Assembly: GCF_004352835.1 (NCBI RefSeq)
Contig: NZ_SJSB01000006.1
Location: forward strand, 1-64,000
Origin: Marinomonas flavescens
GTDB lineage: Bacteria; Pseudomonadota; Gammaproteobacteria; Pseudomonadales; Marinomonadaceae
Direction of reading: 5' to 3'
Length of the DNA stretch: 64,000 nucleotides
Part shown: one piece after another, positions 48,053 to 57,808 of the stretch
How positions within the stretch are numbered: position 1 is the stretch's first letter
Layout: each line of letters opens with the position of its first letter
Notes under the pieces: model-generated
Databases searched by the model: none
The model's input: the letters and a program-made list of their open reading frames with translations, nothing else
Told to the model about the DNA's origin: nothing
Position numbers and translations under genes: made by a program

Positions 48053-49534
48053 ACGAGACCAAATCAAACTAAATTTAGCCCCACCAAGACTGCTTTCATC
48101 CACCAGCACAGCACCACCATGCCAAAAAGCGATGCGTTGTACGATTGCTAACCCTAATCCATAGCCACCCGAAGCGCGCGTCCGACTGTTATCTAAGCGC
48201 TGAAATGGAATAAATACCTTATCACGATCTTCAAAAGAAATTCCTGGCCCATCGTCTTCGATATCAAGCTGCCAGCGATCCTCATCGTATGAAAAAATAA
48301 TAGCAATTTGACTGGTGGCATATTTTGAAGCATTTAGGATTAAGTTTTGCAGTGCTCTATGCAAATGATGTTCATCAGCAATGACGACATCTTTTTCAGA
48401 AATATCCACATTTACTTTCAAGTGTTTTAGTAACGATTCATTATTCTGCAAAATAGAGTCTACTAATTGCTTAATCCCGAAAGGGTGGAAATTTAGCGCT
48501 AGCGTACCTTCTTCTAATTTTCCATAGGTCAGTACTTCATCCACTAATGTATTTAGCTCTTCTACATCATCTTCTAGAGCAATAACAGTATGCACAACGG
48601 ATGGATCGACTTCGTCTTTGACAACTTCTAAGCCAAATCGAAGCCTAGCAATTGGCGTTCTCAGCTCATGTGAAATGGCATTGATCATGTCTCTTTGTAC
48701 TTTAAGCAATCTTTGAATATGCGACGACATAGAGTCAAAAGAATACGCCAACTCTTTTAATGTTCCACTACTGTCAGATATTTCTGTAGGCAAACCACTT
48801 AGCCCTCGTGCAATCTGACGAGTCATATCCTCAAATATTTCTCTTTTTTCATCGAGATAAAACAGCTCTCGCCAAATTAAAATAAGCATAGCGATAATTG
48901 CAATGGCAACAATAACAATAACAATAAGCGTTAAAGAGACAGGGCTAACGTGATCAATAGAAATGTAATTTACATCACCTGATACTTCCCCCTTCCACAA
49001 AAAGCCATAATAGTTATGTTCTGCGTGAACTAAGGTAACGTCATCGACTGTAAGCGACATTGGAGAAGAGGTTTTCTCTACCTTCAAGCACGATATGCTT
49101 TTCAATAAAGACTGCTTATCTGCATATGAAAGAGGGGAAAGAAGCAGTGTTTTAAGTAATGCCTCTAGATGAAACATATAACTTTTTGCTGAAACAACAC
49201 CGACTAAACTGGGATGTGAGAGCGGACCAAATGACAGCTGATAGTCCCCATTTGGCAAATAAGCCCCTCTTTTTGTCGCTAACAAAGCCGTCACTTGAGG
49301 AGAGTTAAGGGATAAATTAGCCGATTTCCAATTAAATTGAGAATCTGGGAGTGACCTTGTGATGCCACTTGCCAGTATTGCAACACTGAGCTCAGCATCA
49401 ACACATAAAAGCTGATCACGCTTTGCTTGACTAAAACGATAATCTGCAAATTCAACGGCGGCATAACAACAAACGAGTATGATTAAACAACCCACAATCA
49501 GGTGTTGAAATAACCGCCATATTTCTTTTTGCAT
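48026..49534 (-). CDS. RstB-like sensor histidine kinase
   Basis: A 502-residue inner-membrane kinase. Membrane segments at about 13-28 and 205-222 flank a periplasmic sensor region; a HAMP linker follows. The dimerisation box ISHELRTPIARLRFGLE carries the phosphorylated His289, and the ATPase domain has the N, DDGPGIS and GGYGLGLAI motifs. The HisKA box resembles RstB. It starts seven bases after the response regulator, so the two are co-transcribed. Its signal is unknown; RstB in E. coli belongs to the PhoP regulon. Confidence 0.92.
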   Translation of the reverse strand: MQKEIWRLFQHLIVGCLIILVCCYAAVEFADYRFSQAKRDQLLCVDAELSVAILASGITRSLPDSQFNWKSANLSLNSPQVTALLATKRGAYLPNGDYQLSFGPLSHPSLVGVVSAKSYMFHLEALLKTLLLSPLSYADKQSLLKSISCLKVEKTSSPMSLTVDDVTLVHAEHNYYGFLWKGEVSGDVNYISIDHVSPVSLTLIVIVIVAIAIIAMLILIWRELFYLDEKREIFEDMTRQIARGLSGLPTEISDSSGTLKELAYSFDSMSSHIQRLLKVQRDMINAISHELRTPIARLRFGLEVVKDEVDPSVVHTVIALEDDVEELNTLVDEVLTYGKLEEGTLALNFHPFGIKQLVDSILQNNESLLKHLKVNVDISEKDVVIADEHHLHRALQNLILNASKYATSQIAIIFSYDEDRWQLDIEDDGPGISFEDRDKVFIPFQRLDNSRTRASGGYGLGLAIVQRIAFWHGGAVLVDESSLGGAKFSLIWSRNQRQDNLS

Positions 49535-49541
49535 TGGACGA

Positions 49542-50264
49542 TCAAACCTCTTTTACAAAAAGGTAACCTTTGCTGCGGATTGTTTTAATCCGGCGAGGAT
49601 GAATAGGATCATCCCCTATTTTAGAACGAATGCGAGAAATACGAACATCTACTGAACGATCCTGTCCATCGTATTCAATACCACGTAATTCACCAAAAAT
49701 CTCTTCTCGGCTTAGAATTCTTCCCGCTTGACTAGCAAGCAACCAAAGAAGATCAAACTCTGCACTTGTTAATTCAACTTCTTCAGTAGAAAGCCAAGCT
49801 TCTCGGCGCGAGTTATCAATAACCAAAGGACCAAACGTTAACGTTTGCTCTGGCTTCTTCTCTGCTGCAGCCAATAAGTCTACGTCCTGTGTACTACGTC
49901 GTAACAGCGATTGAACTCGAGCTAATAACACTCGTGGTTTTACTGGCTTAGAGACATAATCGTCAGCGCCAATTTCCAAGCCAAGTATTTGGTCTACATC
50001 ATCACTGCGCGCGGTCAGCATTAGAATAGGACCTTTGTAATCATTACGCACACTACGACAGACAGTAAAACCATCAGCGCCAGGAAGCATAAGATCCAAA
50101 ATAACAAGAGAGGGTTGTTCTTCAATAATACGAGAGATAGCAGCTCGTCCATCCGACTCAACATTAACCAAGAAACCATTCTTGATTAAATACTCTTGAG
50201 TAAGTAAGGCTAGCCGCTCATCGTCTTCAACAATTAAAATTGAGTAGTTGTCATCCGTATTCAT
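49542..50264 (-). CDS. RstA-like response regulator (OmpR family)
   Basis: A 240-residue regulator with an N-terminal receiver domain (Asp57 phosphorylated, acidic pair at 14/15, Lys in DYVSKP) and a C-terminal winged-helix DNA-binding domain (about 140-238). The ATG at 50264 has AGAGGA six bases upstream; a TTG lies two codons earlier. It is paired with the kinase gene downstream. Targets unknown. Confidence 0.93.
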   Translation of the reverse strand: MNTDDNYSILIVEDDERLALLTQEYLIKNGFLVNVESDGRAAISRIIEEQPSLVILDLMLPGADGFTVCRSVRNDYKGPILMLTARSDDVDQILGLEIGADDYVSKPVKPRVLLARVQSLLRRSTQDVDLLAAAEKKPEQTLTFGPLVIDNSRREAWLSTEEVELTSAEFDLLWLLASQAGRILSREEIFGELRGIEYDGQDRSVDVRISRIRSKIGDDPIHPRRIKTIRSKGYLFVKEV

Positions 50265-50329
50265 AAGCAATCCTCTTCCTAATATATGTTCTCTATTTTT
50301 ATATAAATAAATGTATCTTTCTGTAAAAA

Positions 50330-50785
50330 CTAATGAGCAAGATAGCTTCTAAGTTTTTCAATACGATCGCGATTAACATCCAAATCAGAGTAACCAACAC
50401 GCGAAGCAGAGCGAACATCAACTATGCTATCAGCCTCAGGCAAATAAAATTCAACATCATCAATAAAACCTAAAAAATGGCTTTTAACTTGAATATGAAC
50501 ATACCCTAGTTGGCTATTAACAATTTGAGTATAACCTTGATTTAGAAAGTAAGACTCTATAGAAAGCTGTGTATCCATACGGCTTCCATGATAAATAATT
50601 GGCTCTATATAGTGCACTGCATCACTTTTTTCTGCCTGACTAGAAACACAATTAGGAGACGTAGGGCACGGTTTTAATAATTCCGCAGTCACCCCTAAAT
50701 CCTCAGGTGGCCGATTATTTATTTTGATGTAAGCAAAAAAACCTATTACTAAAACAACAACAAAAAGGCTTATCCAACGAACCAT
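50330..50785 (-). CDS. DUF1499 family protein
   Basis: A 151-residue protein with one N-terminal membrane segment (about 5-20) and the DUF1499 domain (CPTSPNCVSS near 41-50, FLGFIDDVEFYLP, DVRSASRVGYSDLDVN near the end). Function unknown. AGGAG lies ten bases before the ATG. It sits between rluB and the two-component genes. Confidence 0.85.
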   Translation of the reverse strand: MVRWISLFVVVLVIGFFAYIKINNRPPEDLGVTAELLKPCPTSPNCVSSQAEKSDAVHYIEPIIYHGSRMDTQLSIESYFLNQGYTQIVNSQLGYVHIQVKSHFLGFIDDVEFYLPEADSIVDVRSASRVGYSDLDVNRDRIEKLRSYLAH

Positions 50786-50814
50786 GCCAGTACGACTCCT
50801 AAAAAATGTGACTA

Positions 50815-51708
50815 CTACCTAAATGTACGTTTACCTGGCTTTTTAGGCTTGAATTCAGGCTTGTCTGTACTCTGCCAGTCAAAGCCTTTTGGACGACGAG
50901 CGCCACCAGTATGCTTATTCTTAGTACGCTTCACATCCAGCTTTTGCTGCTGTGTTTTTTGCGCAATAGCAGATACTTTCAGATCCACCATGGCACACAG
51001 TGAATTAACGTCAACTTCTTCCATTTCTACCCAACGGCCAACTTTGGCTTTAGAAGGTAAAAAGACAGGGCCAAAACGCACTCGTTTCAAACGGTTTACT
51101 TTTACGCCTTGAGATTCCCACAAACGTCGAACTTCACGGTTACGACCTTCCATCAAGCAAACGTAAAACCAACGGTTAATACCTTCGCCACCACCATCAA
51201 CGATGTCAGTGAATTTAGCGATACCTTCGTCTAAATTGATGCCTTTTTTAAGGGTCGCTATATTTTCTTCAGTGACTTCACCCATTACACGGACCAAATA
51301 TTCACGGTCAATCTCTGTTGAAGGGTGCATCAATCGATTGGCTAATTCACCATCAGTGGTGAATAACAACAAACCAGAGGTATTAATGTCTAGTCGGCCA
51401 ACCGCAATCCAGCGTTCACCACGCAATTTAGGAAGATTATCAAAGACAGTAGGACGGCCTTCTGGATCCTTGCGAGTACATACCTCGCCTTCTGGCTTAT
51501 TATAAATAATGACTCGACGGCCTTCGCCTGCTTCGGTCAGTTTTACAGGATAACCATCCAGCTCAATAATATCACTAACGCTAACTCGGTCGCCCAGCGT
51601 CGCAACAGCGCCATTCACAATGACACGCCCGTCACGAATACGGGTTTCCATTTCACGACGTGAGCCTTGACCCGCTCTAGCTAAAACTTTTTGTAACTTC
51701 TCGTCCAT
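50815..51708 (-). CDS. rluB: 23S rRNA pseudouridine synthase RluB
   Basis: Makes pseudouridine 2605 in 23S rRNA. It is 298 residues, with an S4 domain (about 1-55), the RsuA-family catalytic motif [12 protein letters not shown] (active Asp) near residue 110 and a basic Lys/Arg-rich tail. The ATG at 51708 has AGAGG six bases upstream. In many gammaproteobacteria scpB lies directly upstream; here yciO does, after a 108-base gap. Confidence 0.94.
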   Translation of the reverse strand: MDEKLQKVLARAGQGSRREMETRIRDGRVIVNGAVATLGDRVSVSDIIELDGYPVKLTEAGEGRRVIIYNKPEGEVCTRKDPEGRPTVFDNLPKLRGERWIAVGRLDINTSGLLLFTTDGELANRLMHPSTEIDREYLVRVMGEVTEENIATLKKGINLDEGIAKFTDIVDGGGEGINRWFYVCLMEGRNREVRRLWESQGVKVNRLKRVRFGPVFLPSKAKVGRWVEMEEVDVNSLCAMVDLKVSAIAQKTQQQKLDVKRTKNKHTGGARRPKGFDWQSTDKPEFKPKKPGKRTFR

Positions 51709-51816
51709 TACGAACCTCTTAGAGGGAATGCTTCTCAGCAACCCAGTTTTTTAAACACAAAATTTTGGGCATTATAGTCATACATAGCGGTGCTTGACAG
51801 CGACATTCCTAACTAT

Positions 51817-52437
51817 TTACATAAAAGGCGCAGGATCACCCGCGCCAATGCGTACAACCTCTATTTTTTCTGAATCCATCATCACGACAGTGGTTGGCTC
51901 TAAGCCACAAAAACCGCCATCAATAACCAAATCTAAAGCGTATTCTAGCGTGTCGCGAATGTCATAAGGATCTGTCATCGGCTCAGTTTCACCTGGTAAA
52001 ATAAGAGACACGCTCATCAAAGGCTCTCCTAGCTCATCCAATAACGCAGAAACGATACGACTATCAGGAATCCGAATCCCTATCGTTTTACGCTTAGGGT
52101 GCATTAAACGCCTAGGAACAACAGACGTTGCGTGGAAAATAAAAGTATATGGCCCAGGCGTATTATTTTTAAGCAAACGGTAAAGATGGTTATCAAAACG
52201 GGCGTAAGTCGATATCTCAGACAAATCTCGACACACCAATGTAAAATTATGTTTATCATCCAAACGACGAATGGCTTTAATCTTATCCATTGCCGATTTA
52301 TCACCTAAACGACACCCTAATGAATAACCACAATCTGTAGGATAGGCAACAACTCCTCCATCACGAATAACTTGAGCAGCTTGTTTCACCAAACGTGTTT
52401 GTGGATTTTCTGGATGAATTTGAAAAAACTGACTCAA
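51817..52437 (-). CDS. yciO: YciO, Sua5/YciO/YrdC-family protein
   Basis: A 206-residue protein of the TsaC/Sua5 fold, closely following E. coli YciO throughout (SQFFQIHPENPQ, YPTDCGYSLGC, RRLMHPKRKTIGIRIP). YciO has weak threonylcarbamoyl-AMP synthase activity; its role is unclear. The start is at TTG 52437 because GGAG lies six bases upstream and the next residues match the family N-terminus. An ATG at 52449 has no SD. Confidence 0.93.
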   Translation of the reverse strand: MSQFFQIHPENPQTRLVKQAAQVIRDGGVVAYPTDCGYSLGCRLGDKSAMDKIKAIRRLDDKHNFTLVCRDLSEISTYARFDNHLYRLLKNNTPGPYTFIFHATSVVPRRLMHPKRKTIGIRIPDSRIVSALLDELGEPLMSVSLILPGETEPMTDPYDIRDTLEYALDLVIDGGFCGLEPTTVVMMDSEKIEVVRIGAGDPAPFM

Positions 52438-52529
52438 AATACACTCCATTTATAATAAGAAGGCGTTTAAAAATACGCCATATCAACAACATACTAGACC
52501 ATTCGAGGCATAAGACTCAACTCAAAAAA

Positions 52530-53381
52530 CTAAACCCAATCTCGCCACACTAGATCCACTTCACTTTCATGTATCTGAGTAAAGCGCCCTACCTGCGTCC
52601 AAGGACCAAAGGGCCCGTGATAATCGCTCCCCACTGAGGCGTTCAAAGCAAACTCTTGAGAAAGTCGTTCCATAAGGCGAACGTGATCCGGGCGTTCATT
52701 ACCTGAGGCAACTTCCATTGCCGTACCACCCCATGCTTTAAAGTCTGCTAATAAGCGTTTTAATTTAGTCACCGTTAACGGATAGCGTTTGGGATGAGCT
52801 AATATCAAAGCCATATTTTCATCTTTCAACATACCTAAGACAACATCCAGCTCTGGCCAAACATCTCTAAGACTACCAAGACGTTTATTGCCTAAATAAC
52901 GGTCAAAAGCTTTATTCGCATCTTTCACTAGCCCTTTCTCTACCATCAAGGTCGCGAAATGAGGTCGCCCTAGTTGGCTATTTCCCGCCAATGCAACAGC
53001 CTCATCAAATAAGTCAGGCAATCCTTGCTTCACTAATAAGTCAGCGATACAACGGGCTCGGTCTAAGCGAATATGTTGGTTTTTCTGAACGATAGATAAT
53101 AAGGCGGCATTATTTGGATCAAAATTCAACGCCACCATGTGAAGAGGAATCCCCTTCCATTGTGTAGAAAGCTCAACGCCATTCAAAAAGCTTAACTGAT
53201 GTTCTTTTGCCCTCTGACGCGCTTCAGGCAATCCATCTAAGGTGTCGTGATCTGTAAGTGAGAAGAGCGTAACACCTTGCTCAACGGCTAAATCCACTAA
53301 TTCAGTTGGCGATAATCGCCCGTCTGAGAAATTGGAATGAGAATGTAGATCAACTTTACGGTAACAAGCGGCTTCAGGCAT
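52530..53381 (-). CDS. rnm: PHP-domain phosphoesterase (RNase AM / nucleotide bisphosphate phosphatase)
   Basis: A 283-residue metal-dependent hydrolase with the PHP motifs DLHSHSNFSDG (11-21), LTDHDTLDGL near 41-50, HPKRYP near 196 and GSDYHGP near 257. The E. coli homologue (YciV/TrpH) is a 5'-to-3' exonuclease that trims rRNA 5' ends and hydrolyses pAp. It lies upstream of yciO, as in E. coli, and is divergent from yciB. Confidence 0.92.
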   Translation of the reverse strand: MPEAACYRKVDLHSHSNFSDGRLSPTELVDLAVEQGVTLFSLTDHDTLDGLPEARQRAKEHQLSFLNGVELSTQWKGIPLHMVALNFDPNNAALLSIVQKNQHIRLDRARCIADLLVKQGLPDLFDEAVALAGNSQLGRPHFATLMVEKGLVKDANKAFDRYLGNKRLGSLRDVWPELDVVLGMLKDENMALILAHPKRYPLTVTKLKRLLADFKAWGGTAMEVASGNERPDHVRLMERLSQEFALNASVGSDYHGPFGPWTQVGRFTQIHESEVDLVWRDWV

Positions 53382-53447
53382 AGATAGGCTGTTCTTTAAA
53401 AGAAATGGTGGTTATCATGGGTTCAGCATACATAAATTGGTTTTTAT

Positions 53448-53984
53448 ATGAAAATATTATTCGACTTTCTTCCTATCCTTGTTTTCTTCGTAGTCTACAA
53501 ACTCTCTGGAAACATCATACTCGCTACCGCTGTTTTGATTCCTGCCAGCATATTACAAGTTGGTTATAATTGGCTCCGCTATAAAAAAGTGGAAAAAATG
53601 CACCTTGTTTCTTTGGCATTGGTTATTTTATTAGGTGGCGCAACGGTTATATTTGGTAACAGCGAGTTCATCAAATGGAAGCCAACCATTGTAAATGGTT
53701 TATTTGCTCTCGCTTTCTTAGGAAGCCAGTTTATTGGCGAAAGAAACATCATTGAACGAATGATGGGAGATAAAATCGAGCTTCCATTTAAAGTTTGGCG
53801 TACGCTGAATATTGCTTGGGTCGCCTTTTTCATTCTTTCAGGTGCTGTAAATCTTTACGTCGCCTTCTCTTTTAGCGAAGAAATCTGGGTAGATTTCAAA
53901 CTATTTGGCCTACTTGGTATGACGATTGTCTTTATCATTTTACAAGGCATCTACCTTTCATCACAAATTCAAAACAAGGAATAA
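53448..53984 (+). CDS. yciB: YciB inner-membrane septation protein (IspZ family)
   Basis: A 178-residue protein with about five membrane segments, starting [16 protein letters not shown]. YciB interacts with divisome and elongasome proteins in E. coli and affects envelope synthesis. The [17 protein letters not shown] segment is conserved. It is followed two bases later by yciI, so both are in one transcript. Confidence 0.94.
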   Translation: MKILFDFLPILVFFVVYKLSGNIILATAVLIPASILQVGYNWLRYKKVEKMHLVSLALVILLGGATVIFGNSEFIKWKPTIVNGLFALAFLGSQFIGERNIIERMMGDKIELPFKVWRTLNIAWVAFFILSGAVNLYVAFSFSEEIWVDFKLFGLLGMTIVFIILQGIYLSSQIQNKE

Positions 53985-53986
53985 TC

Positions 53987-54289
53987 ATGCTTTACTCCAT
54001 CATTAGTAACGATGTAGAAAATAGCTTAGCGGCACGCCAACAAGCACGCCCAGCCCATCTTGCGCGCTTACAGCAACTTTTAGATGACGGTAAGTTAGTT
54101 TTGGCAGGGCCGAACCCTGCAATAGACTCAGATAACCCTGGTGATGCGGGATTCACTGGCAGCGTTGTCGTCGCAGAATTCTCCTCTTTAGAAGCAGCAC
54201 AAGCATGGGCCGATGCAGACCCTTACATGGCTGCTGGAGTTTACGAAAATGTAACAGTGAAGCCTTTCAAACAAGTCTTTCCGAACTGA
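53987..54289 (+). CDS. yciI: YciI family protein
   Basis: A 100-residue small dimeric protein of the DABB-like fold, with conserved Asp in [12 protein letters not shown] and the [14 protein letters not shown] motif near residues 73-86. The family has a predicted hydrolase or dehalogenase active site but no known substrate. It follows yciB, as in E. coli. AAGGAATA precedes the ATG. Confidence 0.92.
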   Translation: MLYSIISNDVENSLAARQQARPAHLARLQQLLDDGKLVLAGPNPAIDSDNPGDAGFTGSVVVAEFSSLEAAQAWADADPYMAAGVYENVTVKPFKQVFPN

Positions 54290-54310
54290 TCACTTTCATC
54301 TCCGGTATTT

Positions 54311-54344
54311 TAAAAGCCGCTCCATTGCAACGAGCGGTTTTTTA
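54311..54344. terminator. Bidirectional terminator between yciI and the SelT-like gene
   Basis: AAAAGCCGCTC and GAGCGGTTTTTT pair (one G-U) around a nine-base loop. It serves both convergent genes. Confidence 0.88.
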
Positions 54345-54632
54345 TTATGCGTCTGTTTTTACATCAGAATGACCTAAATTTCGCTCTGGATCGATGACAT
54401 CTCGCACTCTTTGCTTAAGCACTTTTGCCTCTGGAAAACCATTCTCCGCTTTACGGCACCATACCTCTTCACCGTTTACTCTAACTTTAAAAATCCCGCC
54501 TTGCGTAGGAATCAAGGTGACACTTTTAATGTCATCATCAAAGGTCGTCAGTAATTCCTGAGACAGCCATGCCGCACGTAACATCCAGCGACACAATGTA
54601 CAATATTCAATCTCTATAACCGCCGTTCGCAT
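54345..54632 (-). CDS. SelT/SelW/SelH family thioredoxin-like protein
   Basis: A 95-residue Rdx protein with the redox motif CTLC near residues 11-14 (the Cys form of a SelW-type CxxU) and the GGIFKVRVNGEEVW block. Function is unproven, probably a glutathione-linked redox role. GGAG lies six or seven bases before the ATG at 54632; a TTG lies one codon upstream. Confidence 0.88.
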   Translation of the reverse strand: MRTAVIEIEYCTLCRWMLRAAWLSQELLTTFDDDIKSVTLIPTQGGIFKVRVNGEEVWCRKAENGFPEAKVLKQRVRDVIDPERNLGHSDVKTDA

Positions 54633-54733
54633 CAATCTCTCCTGTATAATGTCTATAAATACGTCAAAACCACTTGGCCTGCAGCCATGCTCCCAATACT
54701 ATTGGGCCATTCATTCTTTAAGGAAATCCTATT

Positions 54734-55285
54734 ATGCGTAAAATTTTCATTGCTGGCCTTATGTTTACCGCACTTTGCTCTCAAGCCAATGCAACAGAAG
54801 TGGATATTACAACGAATCAAGGCGCTATTCGCATCGATTTGAATGATAAAGCGGCTCCTAATACGGTTAAAAACTTTCTAAGTTATGTGGAAGAAGGTTT
54901 TTATAATGGCACTATTTTTCACCGCGTCATTCCAGGTTTTATGATTCAGGGCGGTGGTTTTACTCCTGACATGACACAAAAACCAACCCATGCAGCGATT
55001 CCTTATGAAGGTGACAATGGTCTAGCGAATAATCGAGGCACTATTGCCATGGCCCGCACTCAAAACCCCGACAGTGCCACGTCTCAGTTTTTTATAAACC
55101 AAGCGGACAACAGTTTTCTAAACGATGGCGCTCGCGGCGCTCCTGGCTATACCGTCTTTGGTCATGTAATTTCTGGTATGGACGTAGTAGACAATATTAC
55201 TAAGCTTCCTACTCATTCTATGGGTCCCTACCAAAATGTTCCCTCTACCCCTATTGTGATTGAGAGCATCAAACGTGTTAACTAG
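54734..55285 (+). CDS. Periplasmic peptidyl-prolyl cis-trans isomerase (cyclophilin)
   Basis: A 183-residue cyclophilin with an N-terminal signal peptide (cleavage after ANA near residue 20). The active-site segments FHRVIPGFMIQGGGF and SQFFINQADN are intact. It speeds proline isomerisation in periplasmic folding (PpiA type). AAGGAAA precedes the ATG. Its last codons overlap the mnmC start by 11 to 26 bases. Confidence 0.94.
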   Translation: MRKIFIAGLMFTALCSQANATEVDITTNQGAIRIDLNDKAAPNTVKNFLSYVEEGFYNGTIFHRVIPGFMIQGGGFTPDMTQKPTHAAIPYEGDNGLANNRGTIAMARTQNPDSATSQFFINQADNSFLNDGARGAPGYTVFGHVISGMDVVDNITKLPTHSMGPYQNVPSTPIVIESIKRVN

Positions 55286-57311
55286 TTATTGTTTAGAAAC
55301 ACCCAAGCTAAATTGGGGGGAAGATGGTGCCCCTCACTCTGAAAAGTTTGACGATGTGTATTTTGATAAAGACGCTGGGCTTGAAGAAAAACGGTATGTT
55401 TTTCTTCAAAATAACCATTTAAATGAGCGTTGGAAAAACCTATCCAGCGCTCGGCCTTCTCAAGATCACTTTACCATTGCAGAAACTGGATTCGGTACAG
55501 GGTTAAATTTTCTCTGCGCATGGAAAGCTTTTTTAGAAGACGCCCCCACCGATACCACCCTGCATTTCGTTTCCGTTGAAAAGTTTCCTTTAACAAAAGA
55601 TATGCTCACTAACGCGCTAACTATGTGGCCGTCTCTAAAAGAATACAGCCAACAGTTGATTGCCCATTACCCTGAGCTCACCCATGGCTTTCATCGTATT
55701 GAATTAGCTCAAGGTCGTATTCAGCTGACCCTATGGTTTGGCGAAGCGGAAGAGGGCTTTGCGGCATTAAATGCTAGCGTAGATGCTTGGTTTTTAGACG
55801 GGTTTGCCCCCAGCAAAAACCCAGAAATGTGGACGTCAAACTTATTTAAGCACATCCATAGGCTCAGCCACCAAGGCACTACGTGTGCAACATTTACCGC
55901 TGCAGGCATAGTACGTCGAGGCCTAAAAGACGTCGGCTTTGAGGTTAGAAAAGTAAAAGGTTTTGGCCAAAAGCGAGAAATGGTTGTTGGTGAGCTGAAC
56001 GAACAACCTCTAACGTTTACTGAACGCATGGCACAAGGCGAAGCTTGGTTTAATGTACGACAAAATCCATCCCAGCACAGTGGCCATGAAGAGCACCATC
56101 AAAAACACGTATTGGTGGTTGGCGCTGGGCTCGCAGGCGCCACCACAGCTCACGCACTCGCTGAACAAGGTATTAAGGTGACAGTGTGGGAACAAGGTAA
56201 AACCGTTGCTTGTAAAGCCTCTGGTAACCCTCAAGGCATGCTTTACCCTAAGCTTGCCAGTCAGGACACTCCGGTAAATCGTTTTTATTTAAGTTCTTAT
56301 TTATACGCAAGCAAACTCTACTCTAAGCTTGATGATAGCGCGGTCTTTTGGCAGCAATGCGGCCTAGAGCAACGCCCAACAAACGAGAAAGAAAAACAAC
56401 GTTTCACCAACTTGCTAGAAAACAAACTTTACCCAACCTCTATCGTGCATAAACACGGTGAGAACGGCAGCTTATTCTTACCTTTATCTGGTTGGGTTGT
56501 ACTAACCGACCTCTGCCAAAAACTGCTTGATCATCCTTTAATTAATGTGCGATTAATGACACGTTTAGAAGGATTAGAGAAAGACGATAACGCGCCTCAC
56601 CCGTGGTTAGCCAGTCATCAGCCAGCCAATGATAAAATACCGCAAGAACGTTTCTCTCATGTGGTTATCTGTACTGCCAATGACACTCATGATTTGAGCT
56701 TCTTACCAAAAACACCGGCTTACCCTATTCGTGGTCAAGTATCGTACTTACCTCTAGAAGCCGCACAAAAAGCCTGTTCAAGCGTTAATGAAGACGTCGG
56801 AAAGTTAACCACTGAGCATGTTCTTTGCCAAGCAGGTTATGTTTCTCCAGCACTGAAAGAAACCCTACACTTTGGCGCCACTTACGATGTGAGAGATCTA
56901 GATGAAACAGTCAGAGCAGAAAGTCAGCAACGTAATCTGCGTATTTTAGAAGATTTACTGCACTTAGAAACAGGGACGCTCAATGAGCGAGATTGTGGTG
57001 GACGAGTGTCGTTTCGCTGCGCCATTCCTGACTACACTCCTATGGTAGGTCCCATTTCGACACCAGCAATATTAGAAAACCATTACGCCATGCTCAGCAA
57101 AAATGCCAAATGGAAATGCAATCAAATCGCTAACCCTCAAGATGGTTTATTTATCAATATTGGCCATGGGTCAAGAGGGTTAGTTTCTGCGCCCTTAAGC
57201 GGCAGCTACCTAACCAGCCTAATCACGAATACTCCCTCACCCTTAGAGCAAAGCATTATGGATAAGCTTCATCCTAATCGCTTTGTAATCAGAGCATTAA
57301 AACGAGGGTAA
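55260..57311 (+). CDS. mnmC: Bifunctional tRNA mnm5s2U methyltransferase/oxidoreductase MnmC
   Basis: Makes the last two steps of mnm5s2U at wobble U34 of tRNAs for Lys, Glu and Gln. It is 683 residues with an N-terminal SAM methyltransferase domain (ETGFGTGLNFLCAW near 84) and a C-terminal FAD oxidoreductase domain (VVGAGLAGATTAHAL near 282). It starts at TTG 55260 or, more economically, GTG 55275. It overlaps the preceding cyclophilin gene. A terminator follows. Confidence 0.93.
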   Translation: MRASNVLTSYCLETPKLNWGEDGAPHSEKFDDVYFDKDAGLEEKRYVFLQNNHLNERWKNLSSARPSQDHFTIAETGFGTGLNFLCAWKAFLEDAPTDTTLHFVSVEKFPLTKDMLTNALTMWPSLKEYSQQLIAHYPELTHGFHRIELAQGRIQLTLWFGEAEEGFAALNASVDAWFLDGFAPSKNPEMWTSNLFKHIHRLSHQGTTCATFTAAGIVRRGLKDVGFEVRKVKGFGQKREMVVGELNEQPLTFTERMAQGEAWFNVRQNPSQHSGHEEHHQKHVLVVGAGLAGATTAHALAEQGIKVTVWEQGKTVACKASGNPQGMLYPKLASQDTPVNRFYLSSYLYASKLYSKLDDSAVFWQQCGLEQRPTNEKEKQRFTNLLENKLYPTSIVHKHGENGSLFLPLSGWVVLTDLCQKLLDHPLINVRLMTRLEGLEKDDNAPHPWLASHQPANDKIPQERFSHVVICTANDTHDLSFLPKTPAYPIRGQVSYLPLEAAQKACSSVNEDVGKLTTEHVLCQAGYVSPALKETLHFGATYDVRDLDETVRAESQQRNLRILEDLLHLETGTLNERDCGGRVSFRCAIPDYTPMVGPISTPAILENHYAMLSKNAKWKCNQIANPQDGLFINIGHGSRGLVSAPLSGSYLTSLITNTPSPLEQSIMDKLHPNRFVIRALKRG

Positions 57312-57335
57312 ACGAGATAATCGCTAACCAATCAG

Positions 57336-57376
57336 GCGAATGCTAATACAGAAAAGATTAGCATTCGGCTTTTTTA
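57336..57376. terminator. Terminator of mnmC, shared with the convergent gene
   Basis: GAATGCTAAT and ATTAGCATTC pair around a nine-base loop and are followed by GGCTTTTTTAT on the plus strand. It overlaps the end of the small gene at 57374. Confidence 0.8.
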
Positions 57377-57703
57377 TAGTTCGAAAAGGTCACACGCAGC
57401 TGGAATCAATTCGATGAAACGATTGATGGTTTTCGGTCTTAACACAATACGATTCATTTCAGGTAACAATGAACGTAACTTATCACTCAGTTGCAAAACG
57501 CCAGGATCTATCGATTCATAAGGATAAATATGGTCTTGCACACTTAGCTTATGGAGTTCATCAAGCTCATCTTGTAACATGCTCTTCATAGCAAAAAAAC
57601 GATCTTTTTGATTAATATCGTTGGTTTCCCAGTAAGCATCAGCGAAAGTAGAATTTAGCTCGTAGAATACATGCAATGCATCGGCAACGGTTTTTTTAGT
57701 CAT
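57374..57703 (-). CDS. Conserved-looking small protein, unknown
   Basis: A 109-residue soluble, mostly helical acidic protein (for example DALHVFYELNSTF and MLQDELDELHKL). I do not recognise its family. Support comes from GGAG five bases before the ATG, its length in a 500-base gap and its gene-like composition. It is divergent from cysE and convergent with mnmC; neither suggests a role. Confidence 0.7.
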   Translation of the reverse strand: MTKKTVADALHVFYELNSTFADAYWETNDINQKDRFFAMKSMLQDELDELHKLSVQDHIYPYESIDPGVLQLSDKLRSLLPEMNRIVLRPKTINRFIELIPAACDLFEL

Positions 57704-57808
57704 ACTGTCTCCATAATCTGTGGCAATCTTTGCCTTACGCCTTGTTTTGTTTCATGCTAACACTATTACTAACATTCTAGCTGCGAATTAACATAGGTAA
57801 ATAGCCCC

